Assembly: GCA_017454945.1 (NCBI GenBank)
Contig: JAFTCA010000010.1
Location: 62,001 to 126,000 of the forward strand
DNA: 64,000 bases
Origin: Bacteroidales bacterium
GTDB taxonomy: Bacteria; Bacteroidota; Bacteroidia; Bacteroidales; WCHB1-69
Direction of reading: 5' to 3'
Both the position numbers and the translations under genes were made by a program. The number at the start of each line of letters is the position of its first letter. The stretch's first letter is position 1. Shown in pieces: positions 8,234 through 16,555 of the stretch. The notes beneath the pieces are model-generated. The model searched no databases, was not told where the DNA came from, and worked only from the letters and a program-made list of their open reading frames with translations.

Positions 8234-9592
8234 TTATCTCTTGATAATCTTGGCACTTTGGCCAGCACAACGTATAAAGTAGATGCCTGACGGCAGATTG
8301 CCCATCGAAATAGTCATGCGGCTGTCGTTAGCCGTTTGACGCAGCAACTCAGCACCTTGCAGGTTGTAGAGCACCACTTCTTCGCCAGCTTCGGCTTCAA
8401 CAACCACGTACGACTGGCAGGGATTGGGATAAATAGCCAAGGCGGGACGAGCGTATTGTGCGATGGAAGTCTGACCGGGAGTCCAGCCGTCGAGCACGCA
8501 AATGCCCGAGAGGTCGAAGCCTGCAGAGTAGCTGTCGGTGGGGAAGGGATCATTGACAATGTGGCCACGGCTGTCGAAAGTGGCATATTTGGTGTCGATA
8601 GAACCTACCACATCTACCAGACGGATATGTGTGATATTATTGACATCCACCAATTTATTATCAGCCAGTTCTTCCAAATCGAAGGGGGTGCCGTAGCCCA
8701 CGCGGTACTTGCCAGCCAGGTTGTGCAACTTGGTAGCATCGATAGGCGTCCTGTCGGTGGCCTGAGTGTCAGCCTGCGTATTCGACACGGCGGGGAAACG
8801 AACGAAGTTCTCGCCATCAGAGCTTACTTCCACGAAAGCCAGTTCGAGGAAAGTGTCGCTGAACGAGTTTTCAAACACGGCAAAGTCATAACCAGGCTTG
8901 TTTTGAATGGGCTTCTCGAAGGTGAGCACTGCCGAACCGCCGTCGCCCAAGCTGACCACATGCTCGGTAGTGGAAGTGGTGGCAGCACCAACGCCATCGG
9001 CATCCGTACCGTAAGTTACAAGCGCACCACCATTGAGCATATTCTGGAAGCCGCGCGTAACCACACAGCCTGTAGCCCAGCCGATAATGGCAGGGTCCTG
9101 ACAATGGATGGCTTGGCAGCCTTCTGTGCCAACAACTCCGTCATACACAGTCTGATCGTATTCAAAAGGTACCGTCACCGGCTCTACTGGAGTGTTCCAC
9201 GTGCTTACCCATGTGATGGTGTCGGCTTGTGCACAACTGTAACCGCCATTATGGTTATACATAATCCAGTCGGGAGAGATGGCAAAGGTATCGCGCCCTT
9301 GAACAAAGCGCAAATCGGTAAGATAGCCGGTGCCCTCATAGCTCAAACGACTGTCGGCCTCAGCAATATCGTGCAACATGACAGAAACATGCAGTTTTTC
9401 GGCATCGAAGCGATAACCCCACGCCAGCGCTTTGGCGGGTTCGCACCAACTGATAATCATGACGGCTTGATTACTGCCTTCGCCAACCCAGAATTTCACC
9501 TTGTCGGGTGAAATGGTGGCGTCAACGTTCTGTGCCTGCAACCCGTTAAACAGGGCGCACATCATAAATGCAAAAAATAAAAATTTCTTCAT
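8234..9592 (-). CDS. T9SS-exported surface protein heading the B12 operon, unknown fold
   Basis: A 452-residue protein with signal peptide (MKKFLFFAFMM to LQAQN) and a C-terminal T9SS type A sorting domain (about 380-452: LAIYPNPCQSYVVVEAEAG, LPSGIYFIRCAGQSAKIIKR). The N-terminal part (about 30-110) is a DUF4430-like or cohesin-like beta domain with WCEPAKALAWGYRF. The middle (about 160-370) contains AVFENSF, FVEVSSDGENFVRFP, HIRLVDVVGS and SYSAGFDLSGICVLDGW. Being first after the cobalamin riboswitch and before btuG and btuB strongly suggests a role in corrinoid capture on the surface, but no ligand site can be read. The in-frame extension to 9682 is rejected because it lacks a signal peptide. 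Product otherwise unknown. Confidence 0.85.
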   Translation of the reverse strand: MKKFLFFAFMMCALFNGLQAQNVDATISPDKVKFWVGEGSNQAVMIISWCEPAKALAWGYRFDAEKLHVSVMLHDIAEADSRLSYEGTGYLTDLRFVQGRDTFAISPDWIMYNHNGGYSCAQADTITWVSTWNTPVEPVTVPFEYDQTVYDGVVGTEGCQAIHCQDPAIIGWATGCVVTRGFQNMLNGGALVTYGTDADGVGAATTSTTEHVVSLGDGGSAVLTFEKPIQNKPGYDFAVFENSFSDTFLELAFVEVSSDGENFVRFPAVSNTQADTQATDRTPIDATKLHNLAGKYRVGYGTPFDLEELADNKLVDVNNITHIRLVDVVGSIDTKYATFDSRGHIVNDPFPTDSYSAGFDLSGICVLDGWTPGQTSIAQYARPALAIYPNPCQSYVVVEAEAGEEVVLYNLQGAELLRQTANDSRMTISMGNLPSGIYFIRCAGQSAKIIKR

Positions 9593-9740
9593 AATACTGA
9601 TTTTTAATGGTTTAATAATTTTATGGTTTAATAAGTTCATAATAAACTCCTCACCGAATCCACTTCGGGATAAAGCAAACAAAACGTGATGAAACCTATC
9701 CGTTTGTCAAAACCTATCTCCCGAAGTTTTGTACAATCAA

Positions 9741-9920
9741 CTTCCTAACGGCAGGTTTTCTGACTTGTTTCTCTCCAGGCGTCTTCCCATTGAACCATAT
9801 CAACAGTGACATAAACGGATGCCCGAAGAACGGATGAAACTTACAGCAGCGGGTACTGTACAGGACTCTCACCTGTTTCCCTCTCAAGAATTTCCATGCG
9901 GAAATCTTTCACCGTTATTA
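9741..9920 (-). promoter_or_regulatory. Cobalamin (adenosylcobalamin-type) riboswitch
   Basis: Read on the minus strand, the 5' leader contains GAGGGAAACAGGTGAGAGTC, then CCCGCTGCTGTAAG (the conserved CGCnACTGTaa-like core), GGGAAGACGCCTGG, and finally the B12 box CAGAAAACCTGCC (about 9751-9766). Order and spacing follow the cobalamin riboswitch. About 150 bases separate the B12 box from the ATG at 9592, so control of transcription or of translation is possible; no clear intrinsic terminator is seen. It should switch off the surface protein-btuG-btuB operon when B12 is plentiful. Confidence 0.92.
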
Positions 9921-9925
9921 CATGG

Positions 9926-9933
9926 CAAAGATA
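9926..9933 (-). promoter_or_regulatory. -7 promoter box TATCTTTG for the B12 operon
   Basis: Plus-strand CAAAGATA, i.e. TATCTTTG on the minus strand, immediately upstream of the riboswitch 5' end. Confidence 0.7.
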
Positions 9934-9979
9934 TAATAATATTTAATACCTAAAGAAAAAAAATGCGTTTAAATATGTC

Positions 9980-10007
9980 GTAGGGGCGTAGCGCGCTACG
10001 CCCCTAC
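9980..10007. repeat. REP-like GTAG/CTAC palindrome, copy 2
   Basis: Perfect 28-bp palindrome with left arm GTAGGGGCGTAGCG, between the B12-operon promoter and the 3' end of cvpA. The 420-bp gene-free stretch 9593-10012 holds the leader, riboswitch, promoter and this element. Confidence 0.85.
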
Positions 10008-10012
10008 GGGTT

Positions 10013-10510
10013 TTAACAGGATTTGGGATTATCGACGGCCCCTTCTTCCTTCCCCACATACTGCATGATGCTGGGCACTATAGGCTCGGTGTATTTGTAA
10101 ATCAGCGATTTTTCTTTCACTTCGGGCTTCAGCAGCATCTCTTTAAAATCGACGATAGTAACAAAATAGAGCAGTACGCTGACCACCAGTAGCGCCTTGG
10201 CGGCACCGAAAAGGAGTCCGAAGATATTGTTGAGCCACCCCGGGATGACCAGCTTGACCACCTTCTCGACCAGGATACCCGCAAAATGGACGGCCACCAG
10301 CACCGCAAAGAAGGTCAGAACGAAGGCCACCGCCTTGATAGCCATTGTGTTGCCCAACTTGGTAGCCACATAGTCTGAGAAACGGAGGGTGGCCCACACA
10401 CCAAGCACAAGGGCCGCAATGGAGGCCAGTTCTCTGATGAGTCCGTTTTTCAATCCCTTGAAGCCATACCAAGCCACAGGGATTAATATAATGATATCCA
10501 GAATATTCAT
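10013..10510 (-). CDS. cvpA: CvpA family inner-membrane protein
   Basis: A 165-residue protein with four predicted membrane helices. It begins MNILDIIILIPVAWYGFKGL, continues with the G-rich GLIRELASIAALVLGVW segment and ends in a soluble tail. This is the CvpA (PF02674) pattern: named for colicin V production in E. coli, with a broader, poorly defined role in envelope homeostasis. Its start abuts the stop of the upstream perM-like gene, so tamB-perM-cvpA form one minus-strand operon. Confidence 0.85.
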   Translation of the reverse strand: MNILDIIILIPVAWYGFKGLKNGLIRELASIAALVLGVWATLRFSDYVATKLGNTMAIKAVAFVLTFFAVLVAVHFAGILVEKVVKLVIPGWLNNIFGLLFGAAKALLVVSVLLYFVTIVDFKEMLLKPEVKEKSLIYKYTEPIVPSIMQYVGKEEGAVDNPKSC

Positions 10511-11665
10511 CTACTCTTCTTTCTCTTCAGGTGACTCTTGAGGCTTTTCGGGGGGTGTTTCTTGAACCTTGGGCTTTTCCTCTTCAGACTTTTCGGTGCC
10601 ATAATATTCACCAAACAATTCTTTGACGATGATGCGCAACAGCGTATAGACGGGTACAGCCAGAATCATACCCAGCACGCCGCCTATTTGGGCGCCAATC
10701 AGGATGACAATAAAAATTTCCAGCGGATGAGCCTTCACACTGTGGCCATAAATGAGCGGTTGCAGTACAAAGTTGTCAATCAGATTGCAACCCACAAACA
10801 CCAGCACCACCTTCAAGGCCGTAATCCAAATAACGGGGCCCATCAAACCAGCCACCAGCAGGTTAATGACAGCGATAATAACACCAATGGCGCCTCCTAT
10901 CAGCGGACCCACATAAGGGATGACATTGAGCAAGCCGCCCAAGAAACCGATAATCAGCGCATTGGGAACACCGCATATATAACAGAAGAGACCTTCCAGG
11001 ATGCCGATGATAATCATCTCCATCACCACACCCAAAAAATAGCGGGAAATCTGTTCGATAGAGGTATTCAGAATTCGATCATAGCTATCGCGATAGGAAA
11101 TGGGAATCACTTTGCGCACCAGCTTGAAGAATATCCGATTATCCTTGAGCGAGAAGAATGTCATAAAGAGCACTGCCAAGGTGCCAATGGCGACAGCCGT
11201 CACTACCGACACGGCATTGCCGAAAAGATTGGCGAAACTGAAGTTCTTCAACAAACTAACCAAATATGAGGTGATATAAACAGATAAACTGTCACCACGC
11301 TGCAAGATACCCTTTTGCTTGAGCCAGATTTCCGTCTCCTTTAGCCAGCCGCCAATAGAGGCCGACAAACTCTCGGGGTCAAACGACACCAAATCGCGGA
11401 ACCCGTTGATGAGCGAGGGAACGAGAAACAATACCAACAGAAAAGCGGCACCCACCATGATGATGAGGGTTAAGGCTGCCGACAAGGCGTCGGGAAAATG
11501 CCATTTGCCGATTCTGATTTTGGAAAACAGGTGTGTGAGCGGACGAAAAAGGACCGTAAGTACCAATGCCAGAAAAACATAAATCAGCACATCGGAGAAA
11601 AACCACGCCATAAAGCCCAGGAATACCAGGAATAAAATGATTGCTAAGATGGGTTTATTGTTCAT
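10511..11665 (-). CDS. AI-2E / PerM family membrane transporter
   Basis: A 384-residue polytopic protein of the AI-2E transporter family (PF01594): a hydrophobic N-terminal pair, a long extracytoplasmic region (about 75-200), then paired helices with the typical GLLNVIPYVGPLIGG motif and a downstream ILIGAQIGGVLGMILAVPV segment. The C-terminus is a charged tail rich in E, K and P. Known members export autoinducer-2, act as Na+/H+ antiporters, or have no known substrate, so the substrate is open. Its start overlaps the end of tamB by 11 bases, indicating translational coupling. Confidence 0.85.
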   Translation of the reverse strand: MNNKPILAIILFLVFLGFMAWFFSDVLIYVFLALVLTVLFRPLTHLFSKIRIGKWHFPDALSAALTLIIMVGAAFLLVLFLVPSLINGFRDLVSFDPESLSASIGGWLKETEIWLKQKGILQRGDSLSVYITSYLVSLLKNFSFANLFGNAVSVVTAVAIGTLAVLFMTFFSLKDNRIFFKLVRKVIPISYRDSYDRILNTSIEQISRYFLGVVMEMIIIGILEGLFCYICGVPNALIIGFLGGLLNVIPYVGPLIGGAIGVIIAVINLLVAGLMGPVIWITALKVVLVFVGCNLIDNFVLQPLIYGHSVKAHPLEIFIVILIGAQIGGVLGMILAVPVYTLLRIIVKELFGEYYGTEKSEEEKPKVQETPPEKPQESPEEKEE

Positions 11666-14600
11666 CTTCTGTTATTTTTTTAGATTCTTTTTTCTTCTTC
11701 TTTTTGTTTTTATCTTTCTTTTTCACCTTGAAAGATTCGGCAATGTCCTTGCCCGTATTGAAATCCTGCTTGTAAATCAACGCTACGCCTTGCGCGTATG
11801 GAGTGGTGGAAGTCAGCTGATTATACTGGTTGGTGACATTGAAGACCTTCACACGCCATGTGCCCGCCTCGTTCAACTTCTGCTCAATGCTGAAGTCGCC
11901 GATGAAAGTGGACGAGTTGCCCGAGTTGTACTTATCATCGGCGTAGCCCACATTACCCTCAATCAGCGTTCGGTTGTTAAATAGCGAGGTGGAGGCGGCT
12001 ACGCTGTACTCGGCCGCATGCTCCAAGTCGGCATTCTGGTAATTAAGGCTGATATTCAGATTCTTAAATTGTTTCGACAAGAAGTTGCTGACGGTAGATG
12101 TGAGGATGCCGATGCCACTTTGTCCAAAATCGTTAGTGGTGGTCGTGGTGGCCGAAGCCAACTCCTTGCTGGCCTGGAACTTGCCCAGCACAAGCAGGGA
12201 GAAAAACTGCTCAATCATATTCTGCGTGTTGGTGGTGTCGATGGCGCTGTAGAAGAGCGACGACAGCTCGGTAGTGGTGTTGGGCAGTTCGAACGAGAAG
12301 CCGATGCCTGGGTTCTCCATAAACTTACCCGACAGGTTGAGATAGGCCTTGACAGGCAGACGGCGGAGACTGGCATTGGTCATCTCTGCAGAAATCAGGT
12401 CGCTGAGCGAGGCCGTGGTGGAATATACCGCACTGGCATTCAGTACCATATTGTCTAACGGTCCATTGAAGATGACCGTACCTCCAGGATTCAACGAGAA
12501 CCTCTTGGTTATCAAGTCTTTGATGGTCATCAGGAAGGTACCTGATGAGAGAACGGCGTGGCCAAACAGATTCAAGCCATTGCGCGCGTTGTAGGTCAGC
12601 TGCAGCGGGCCGGCGGCATTGGCTCGCAAGGTGCCCGTAAAGGCCGACAGGTCGAGGTCCAACTCAACAACAGCCGACGGGGTGATGTCGAACGAGAAGT
12701 CGAAATCCATCTCGGTGGAAGACTTGGGTGCCTCTTCCTTCTCCTCCACCACGATGCGGTTAGGATCCACCTTGAACGAAATCACATCCGACTCGGAAGT
12801 GCGGTCGGCAAACGAAACAGGCAAGTGAACCACCGTACCTTTCTCTGTTTGAAGGTTTTTCCCCTTGAAATAGAGTGTTTTCGTGTCACCTGTAATAGAG
12901 ACTTCGCCCGACACGAAACCGTCGCCGTAGAACGGAGCGTCGGAACTCTTGGGCGTATTCAAAACCAACAGGTTAGGCGTCTGTATATCCAAATCGATCT
13001 TAAAGTCCTTGAATTTATGATGCAGCACATGTCCTTTCAGCGTGCCGCGATTGTTGAACTTGTCGGTGAAGACCACATTATTGAAATTTATGCCCTCACG
13101 GTCGAAGAGGATTTCTTGGTTAACTAAGTGATAATCAGTATTAAGGAACGCAATTTTCATATATGCATCCTGCACATTCACCTTGCCGTCGAAGTAGAAC
13201 GTGTCGGGGCGGGCAATGAACGACAGGTCGCCCGAGGCGTGTCCGCGTATTGAATTACTGAACGAAGCGAGGAACGGACTCAGGAAGCCGATGTGCAGCG
13301 TATCGATCTTGGCAAACACCTTAAACACCTTCTCCTCTGGATTATAGTAACCGTTGATCTTGGCCGACTTATTGCTCTCGTTCTGGAAGGCGGCATAGTC
13401 GTATCTTTCTACCACCGCCGAGTTGACCGTTGTGTCAGACTTCGAGATGCCGCCCGTGAAGAAGACATCGCCCTGGCTGGGCAGGTATGCCAACAGGAAG
13501 ACATTGCCGAAATACTCATCGTTGAAGACAAAGTCGCTGATCATCACCCTGCCCGTGTAGGCCTTGCTCTTGCCCATAACCACCAGTCGCAGTTTGCTGG
13601 AAACATCGCCACCGAAGGTCATGCCGCTCTGTTGCAGATACGAGTTGAGGATGGAAATATCGAGATTCTTGATGTCGATGGTGAGCGAATCGTTGATATC
13701 GTCAGAGTAAGTGCCATCCACACCGATATGGCTGCGGCTGGTGGCCAGACTCATATTGTCGAAACGGATTTTCTTGTTGAGGATATGAAGTGCATTGTCC
13801 TTCTCAAAATGCCAAGCCTCATCGCGGATGTACAACTCCGACGGGTCGAAACGCACCACAATGTGGTCGCGACTGCTGAAGTCCACCTCACCGGCCAGCC
13901 GCGAGGCATAGTCGGAAATCACCTCCGGATTCTTCCAATGCGCACTATACTCTAAATGGTTGTTAACCAAGTCTGTTTGCAATCCGATATTTTTGAAATC
14001 CATCCTATTCTTGCCCGCCAGGCTAAAGGTGTCGCAACGCGCATGCAGGACAAACGACTGATCGGCGCGCTCGTGGCCCGACACTTCCACCTCCCTGAAG
14101 AAGAGCTTCCGATTGATAATAATGCGGCGACTCGATACCAGCAGGCTGTCCTGGTGCTTTTGCGGATTGACCTGGAAGTACACCTTTGAGTTCGGAGCCA
14201 CAAAGCTGTTGGGCAGGAACATCGACATCACATTCCACAGATGGTAAGTCTCGGCGTTGAAGGTAAGGTAATGTTCTTCAATGTTGTTGGTTCTCTCAAA
14301 CTGCTTCAGCTTTTCGCTCTTCTCGGGCAGTAGCTGCGAGAAATACCTGTAGGCTACGCTCTTCAGCGCATCGACCATAGAACGCAGCGAGTAGTCGGTT
14401 TTCACCGAAGCGTTCAGCACGTTGGAGGTCAGTATCAACTGATGGTCGGCACGCTCATTATTGATGGCAACCAATCGAAGTCGTTGAATGTCAAAGCGTT
14501 TGTTGTCCACACGGCACTTCAGCGTGTCGGCTTGCGCAAAACCGTTGAAGTTGTCAATGTCTGTGCCGTGCATTTTTAATCCTAATGAATTGATTTTCAG

Positions 14601-16316
14601 GTTAAAGGAAGGATTATTCTGGGCATAAAGAATGAGCTTCTTGAACCCTTTAGCCGTGGCGCTGTCCACTTTGGGATAACGTTGCACGATCTGTCCCGGG
14701 GCGAAGTTGTCGATTTTGAGGTTGGCCTGGAAGTTCGGCGACGGCCGCTGCCAATCGGCCATACCATCAAAAGCAAAGAGGCAGTTGGTGTCGGCCGAGG
14801 TAACTGTGCCTTCGGCTTTCTTGTGAGCATACTTGGCGTTCAGTTTCACGTTTTTCAGCGGATAGTGAACCAAATCGGCGCGTGAAATATGGCCTGTCAG
14901 CGTGGCCGTGGCCGACGAGAGAAAGTCGGAGGTCTGCTCCTTAGGCAGAGCTGTGCCTTTGATTTTGGCATTCATCACCACCGAACCCAGCAAATCCTCC
15001 TTCTTCAAAAAGCTACCCAGATTAAATCCGTCGGTGCGCACATCACCTTCGTAAGTATAAGTGCCGTCAGGCTTACGCAAGGTAAAGCCGGCGTCCACCT
15101 GGCCGAGAGCGGTACCCAGCAACACCTGTGTGTCGAAATCGGACATGGTGCCCTGATAGACCACATCGGTCTTGACATTACCTAACGCCGTCACCATATC
15201 GGGCAGCGGAATCTTTTTCCCCTTAGGCAGCAAAAACGACTGCAACTCCCTCATATTGAGATTGGAATTGCGGATATCGGCATCAAAGCGCAACGAGTCG
15301 TGGCGAGTAATGTCGTAAATGGCCAAATCGCCTTTCACCACGGTCTTCTCCTTGTAGTGGGCGTTAATGTCCGACAGCTTGAGGGCATTCACGGGACCGT
15401 CCACCTGTACCGAAGAAATCTTGACGATATTGTTCATCCCCTTGATTGACGGCACAAAGCAGGCTACATCGCCCAGTTGCAGCACCGAAGGACGCACCTT
15501 AGCTTTGAAGATGACACTATCGACAAACGAACTGTAGGTTTTCCATGTATCATAATAGAAGCCAAAGTCCATAAAGATACGGCTCTCGGGCGTCACCAGC
15601 GCCAGACTGTCGAAAGTGAGCCCCTTGCTGTTGATGCGGAAATTGCCCGCCGCATTCAGCAGTTTGAAGCCCGTATATTGGTTAAAGGCCAACTTGCTGA
15701 TATTGGCTGAAATATCATCGTTGTCAACCAAGAAATTACGACTCGAGAAATCGATGTCTGCCAACTCGAAAAAGGCGTAGTCCATCACCGAATCCTGCGG
15801 CTGATGCACACGGATGTTCTCATTCTCATACACAAAATACGAATGTGTCAGTTTCAGTTTATCCGACTGGAACACAAAGCCTTTGCCTGGCGTATCCTTC
15901 TTAAACTTCTGCGCCCACTCGGAGATGTTTACCGAATCGTGACCGCGGTATTTCTTGATAACCACCCTCGCCCCATCGGCTTCAATGACATAGAATTTCA
16001 ACCTGAAGGGCGAAAAAGCCAGCGACTTGAGCCGTCCCGACACATCGTCCACCACAATCATGCCGTTGTGCTCCATATCCATAATCTCCACCTTGTCGGC
16101 CTTCACCTTCAAAGTGGGCGTGATGTAGATATGGCCGATGGAAATCTCACTTTGCCAAGCTTTCGATATCTTGCTCGTAACAAAGTCAACCACAGCATTT
16201 TGCACCGCCGGCACAAATAGCAGACCCACCACCACCAAATCCAGCACCAGCAAGCTGCCGATAATCCACAGCAGCACCTTGCCTATTTTTTTCGTGATGG
16301 TTTTCGTCTTTCCCAT
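11655..16316 (-). CDS. tamB: TamB-like translocation/assembly module protein (AsmA/DUF490)
   Basis: A 1553-residue protein with one N-terminal membrane anchor (WIIGSLLVLDLVVVGLLFVP) and a very long beta-strand-rich body of the bridge-like lipid-transfer class. The C-terminal third carries the TamB domain (FTGTLRANAAGPLQLTYNAR, VIFNGPLDNMVLNASAVY and further). It ends with a lysine-rich tail (KKKDKNKKKKKKESKK). TamB proteins span the periplasm and work in outer-membrane protein insertion and phospholipid transport. The start at 16316 gives a normal anchor; the in-frame ATG at 16400 lies upstream of the promoter at 16361. No tamA/BamA homologue is adjacent. Confidence 0.88.
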   Translation of the reverse strand: MGKTKTITKKIGKVLLWIIGSLLVLDLVVVGLLFVPAVQNAVVDFVTSKISKAWQSEISIGHIYITPTLKVKADKVEIMDMEHNGMIVVDDVSGRLKSLAFSPFRLKFYVIEADGARVVIKKYRGHDSVNISEWAQKFKKDTPGKGFVFQSDKLKLTHSYFVYENENIRVHQPQDSVMDYAFFELADIDFSSRNFLVDNDDISANISKLAFNQYTGFKLLNAAGNFRINSKGLTFDSLALVTPESRIFMDFGFYYDTWKTYSSFVDSVIFKAKVRPSVLQLGDVACFVPSIKGMNNIVKISSVQVDGPVNALKLSDINAHYKEKTVVKGDLAIYDITRHDSLRFDADIRNSNLNMRELQSFLLPKGKKIPLPDMVTALGNVKTDVVYQGTMSDFDTQVLLGTALGQVDAGFTLRKPDGTYTYEGDVRTDGFNLGSFLKKEDLLGSVVMNAKIKGTALPKEQTSDFLSSATATLTGHISRADLVHYPLKNVKLNAKYAHKKAEGTVTSADTNCLFAFDGMADWQRPSPNFQANLKIDNFAPGQIVQRYPKVDSATAKGFKKLILYAQNNPSFNLKINSLGLKMHGTDIDNFNGFAQADTLKCRVDNKRFDIQRLRLVAINNERADHQLILTSNVLNASVKTDYSLRSMVDALKSVAYRYFSQLLPEKSEKLKQFERTNNIEEHYLTFNAETYHLWNVMSMFLPNSFVAPNSKVYFQVNPQKHQDSLLVSSRRIIINRKLFFREVEVSGHERADQSFVLHARCDTFSLAGKNRMDFKNIGLQTDLVNNHLEYSAHWKNPEVISDYASRLAGEVDFSSRDHIVVRFDPSELYIRDEAWHFEKDNALHILNKKIRFDNMSLATSRSHIGVDGTYSDDINDSLTIDIKNLDISILNSYLQQSGMTFGGDVSSKLRLVVMGKSKAYTGRVMISDFVFNDEYFGNVFLLAYLPSQGDVFFTGGISKSDTTVNSAVVERYDYAAFQNESNKSAKINGYYNPEEKVFKVFAKIDTLHIGFLSPFLASFSNSIRGHASGDLSFIARPDTFYFDGKVNVQDAYMKIAFLNTDYHLVNQEILFDREGINFNNVVFTDKFNNRGTLKGHVLHHKFKDFKIDLDIQTPNLLVLNTPKSSDAPFYGDGFVSGEVSITGDTKTLYFKGKNLQTEKGTVVHLPVSFADRTSESDVISFKVDPNRIVVEEKEEAPKSSTEMDFDFSFDITPSAVVELDLDLSAFTGTLRANAAGPLQLTYNARNGLNLFGHAVLSSGTFLMTIKDLITKRFSLNPGGTVIFNGPLDNMVLNASAVYSTTASLSDLISAEMTNASLRRLPVKAYLNLSGKFMENPGIGFSFELPNTTTELSSLFYSAIDTTNTQNMIEQFFSLLVLGKFQASKELASATTTTTNDFGQSGIGILTSTVSNFLSKQFKNLNISLNYQNADLEHAAEYSVAASTSLFNNRTLIEGNVGYADDKYNSGNSSTFIGDFSIEQKLNEAGTWRVKVFNVTNQYNQLTSTTPYAQGVALIYKQDFNTGKDIAESFKVKKKDKNKKKKKKESKKITEDEQ

Positions 16317-16360
16317 GCTCTTTTGGTGGTCTAATGTATTGATACTTTGACTCAATGTTG

Positions 16361-16368
16361 CAAAAATA
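16361..16368 (-). promoter_or_regulatory. -7 promoter box TATTTTTG for tamB operon
   Basis: Plus-strand CAAAAATA, 45 bases before the ATG at 16316. Confidence 0.65.
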
Positions 16369-16470
16369 TAGAAAAAGCAAACTTTAAAGCCCCTGCCCAA
16401 TCGTAAATTTATTGACTATGGATTGTTTACATTATGATTAAAAATAAAGACTTTTTATTTTAGAAAATGA

Positions 16471-16478
16471 TAAATTTG
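16471..16478 (+). promoter_or_regulatory. -7 promoter box TAAATTTG for the GH3/beta-lactamase gene
   Basis: TAnnTTTG match about 78 bases before the TTG start at 16556. Confidence 0.5.
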
Positions 16479-16555
16479 CATTGCGTTCTTTTTGCAGAAT
16501 GTTTTTTACTCAAATATTTATTTATCAATAACTTAAATCTAAATTAGAAAAGGCA

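Noticed and set aside
8336..9511. 391-codon plus-strand frame
   Set aside because: Antisense to the T9SS surface protein, which has signal peptide, sorting domain and promoter.
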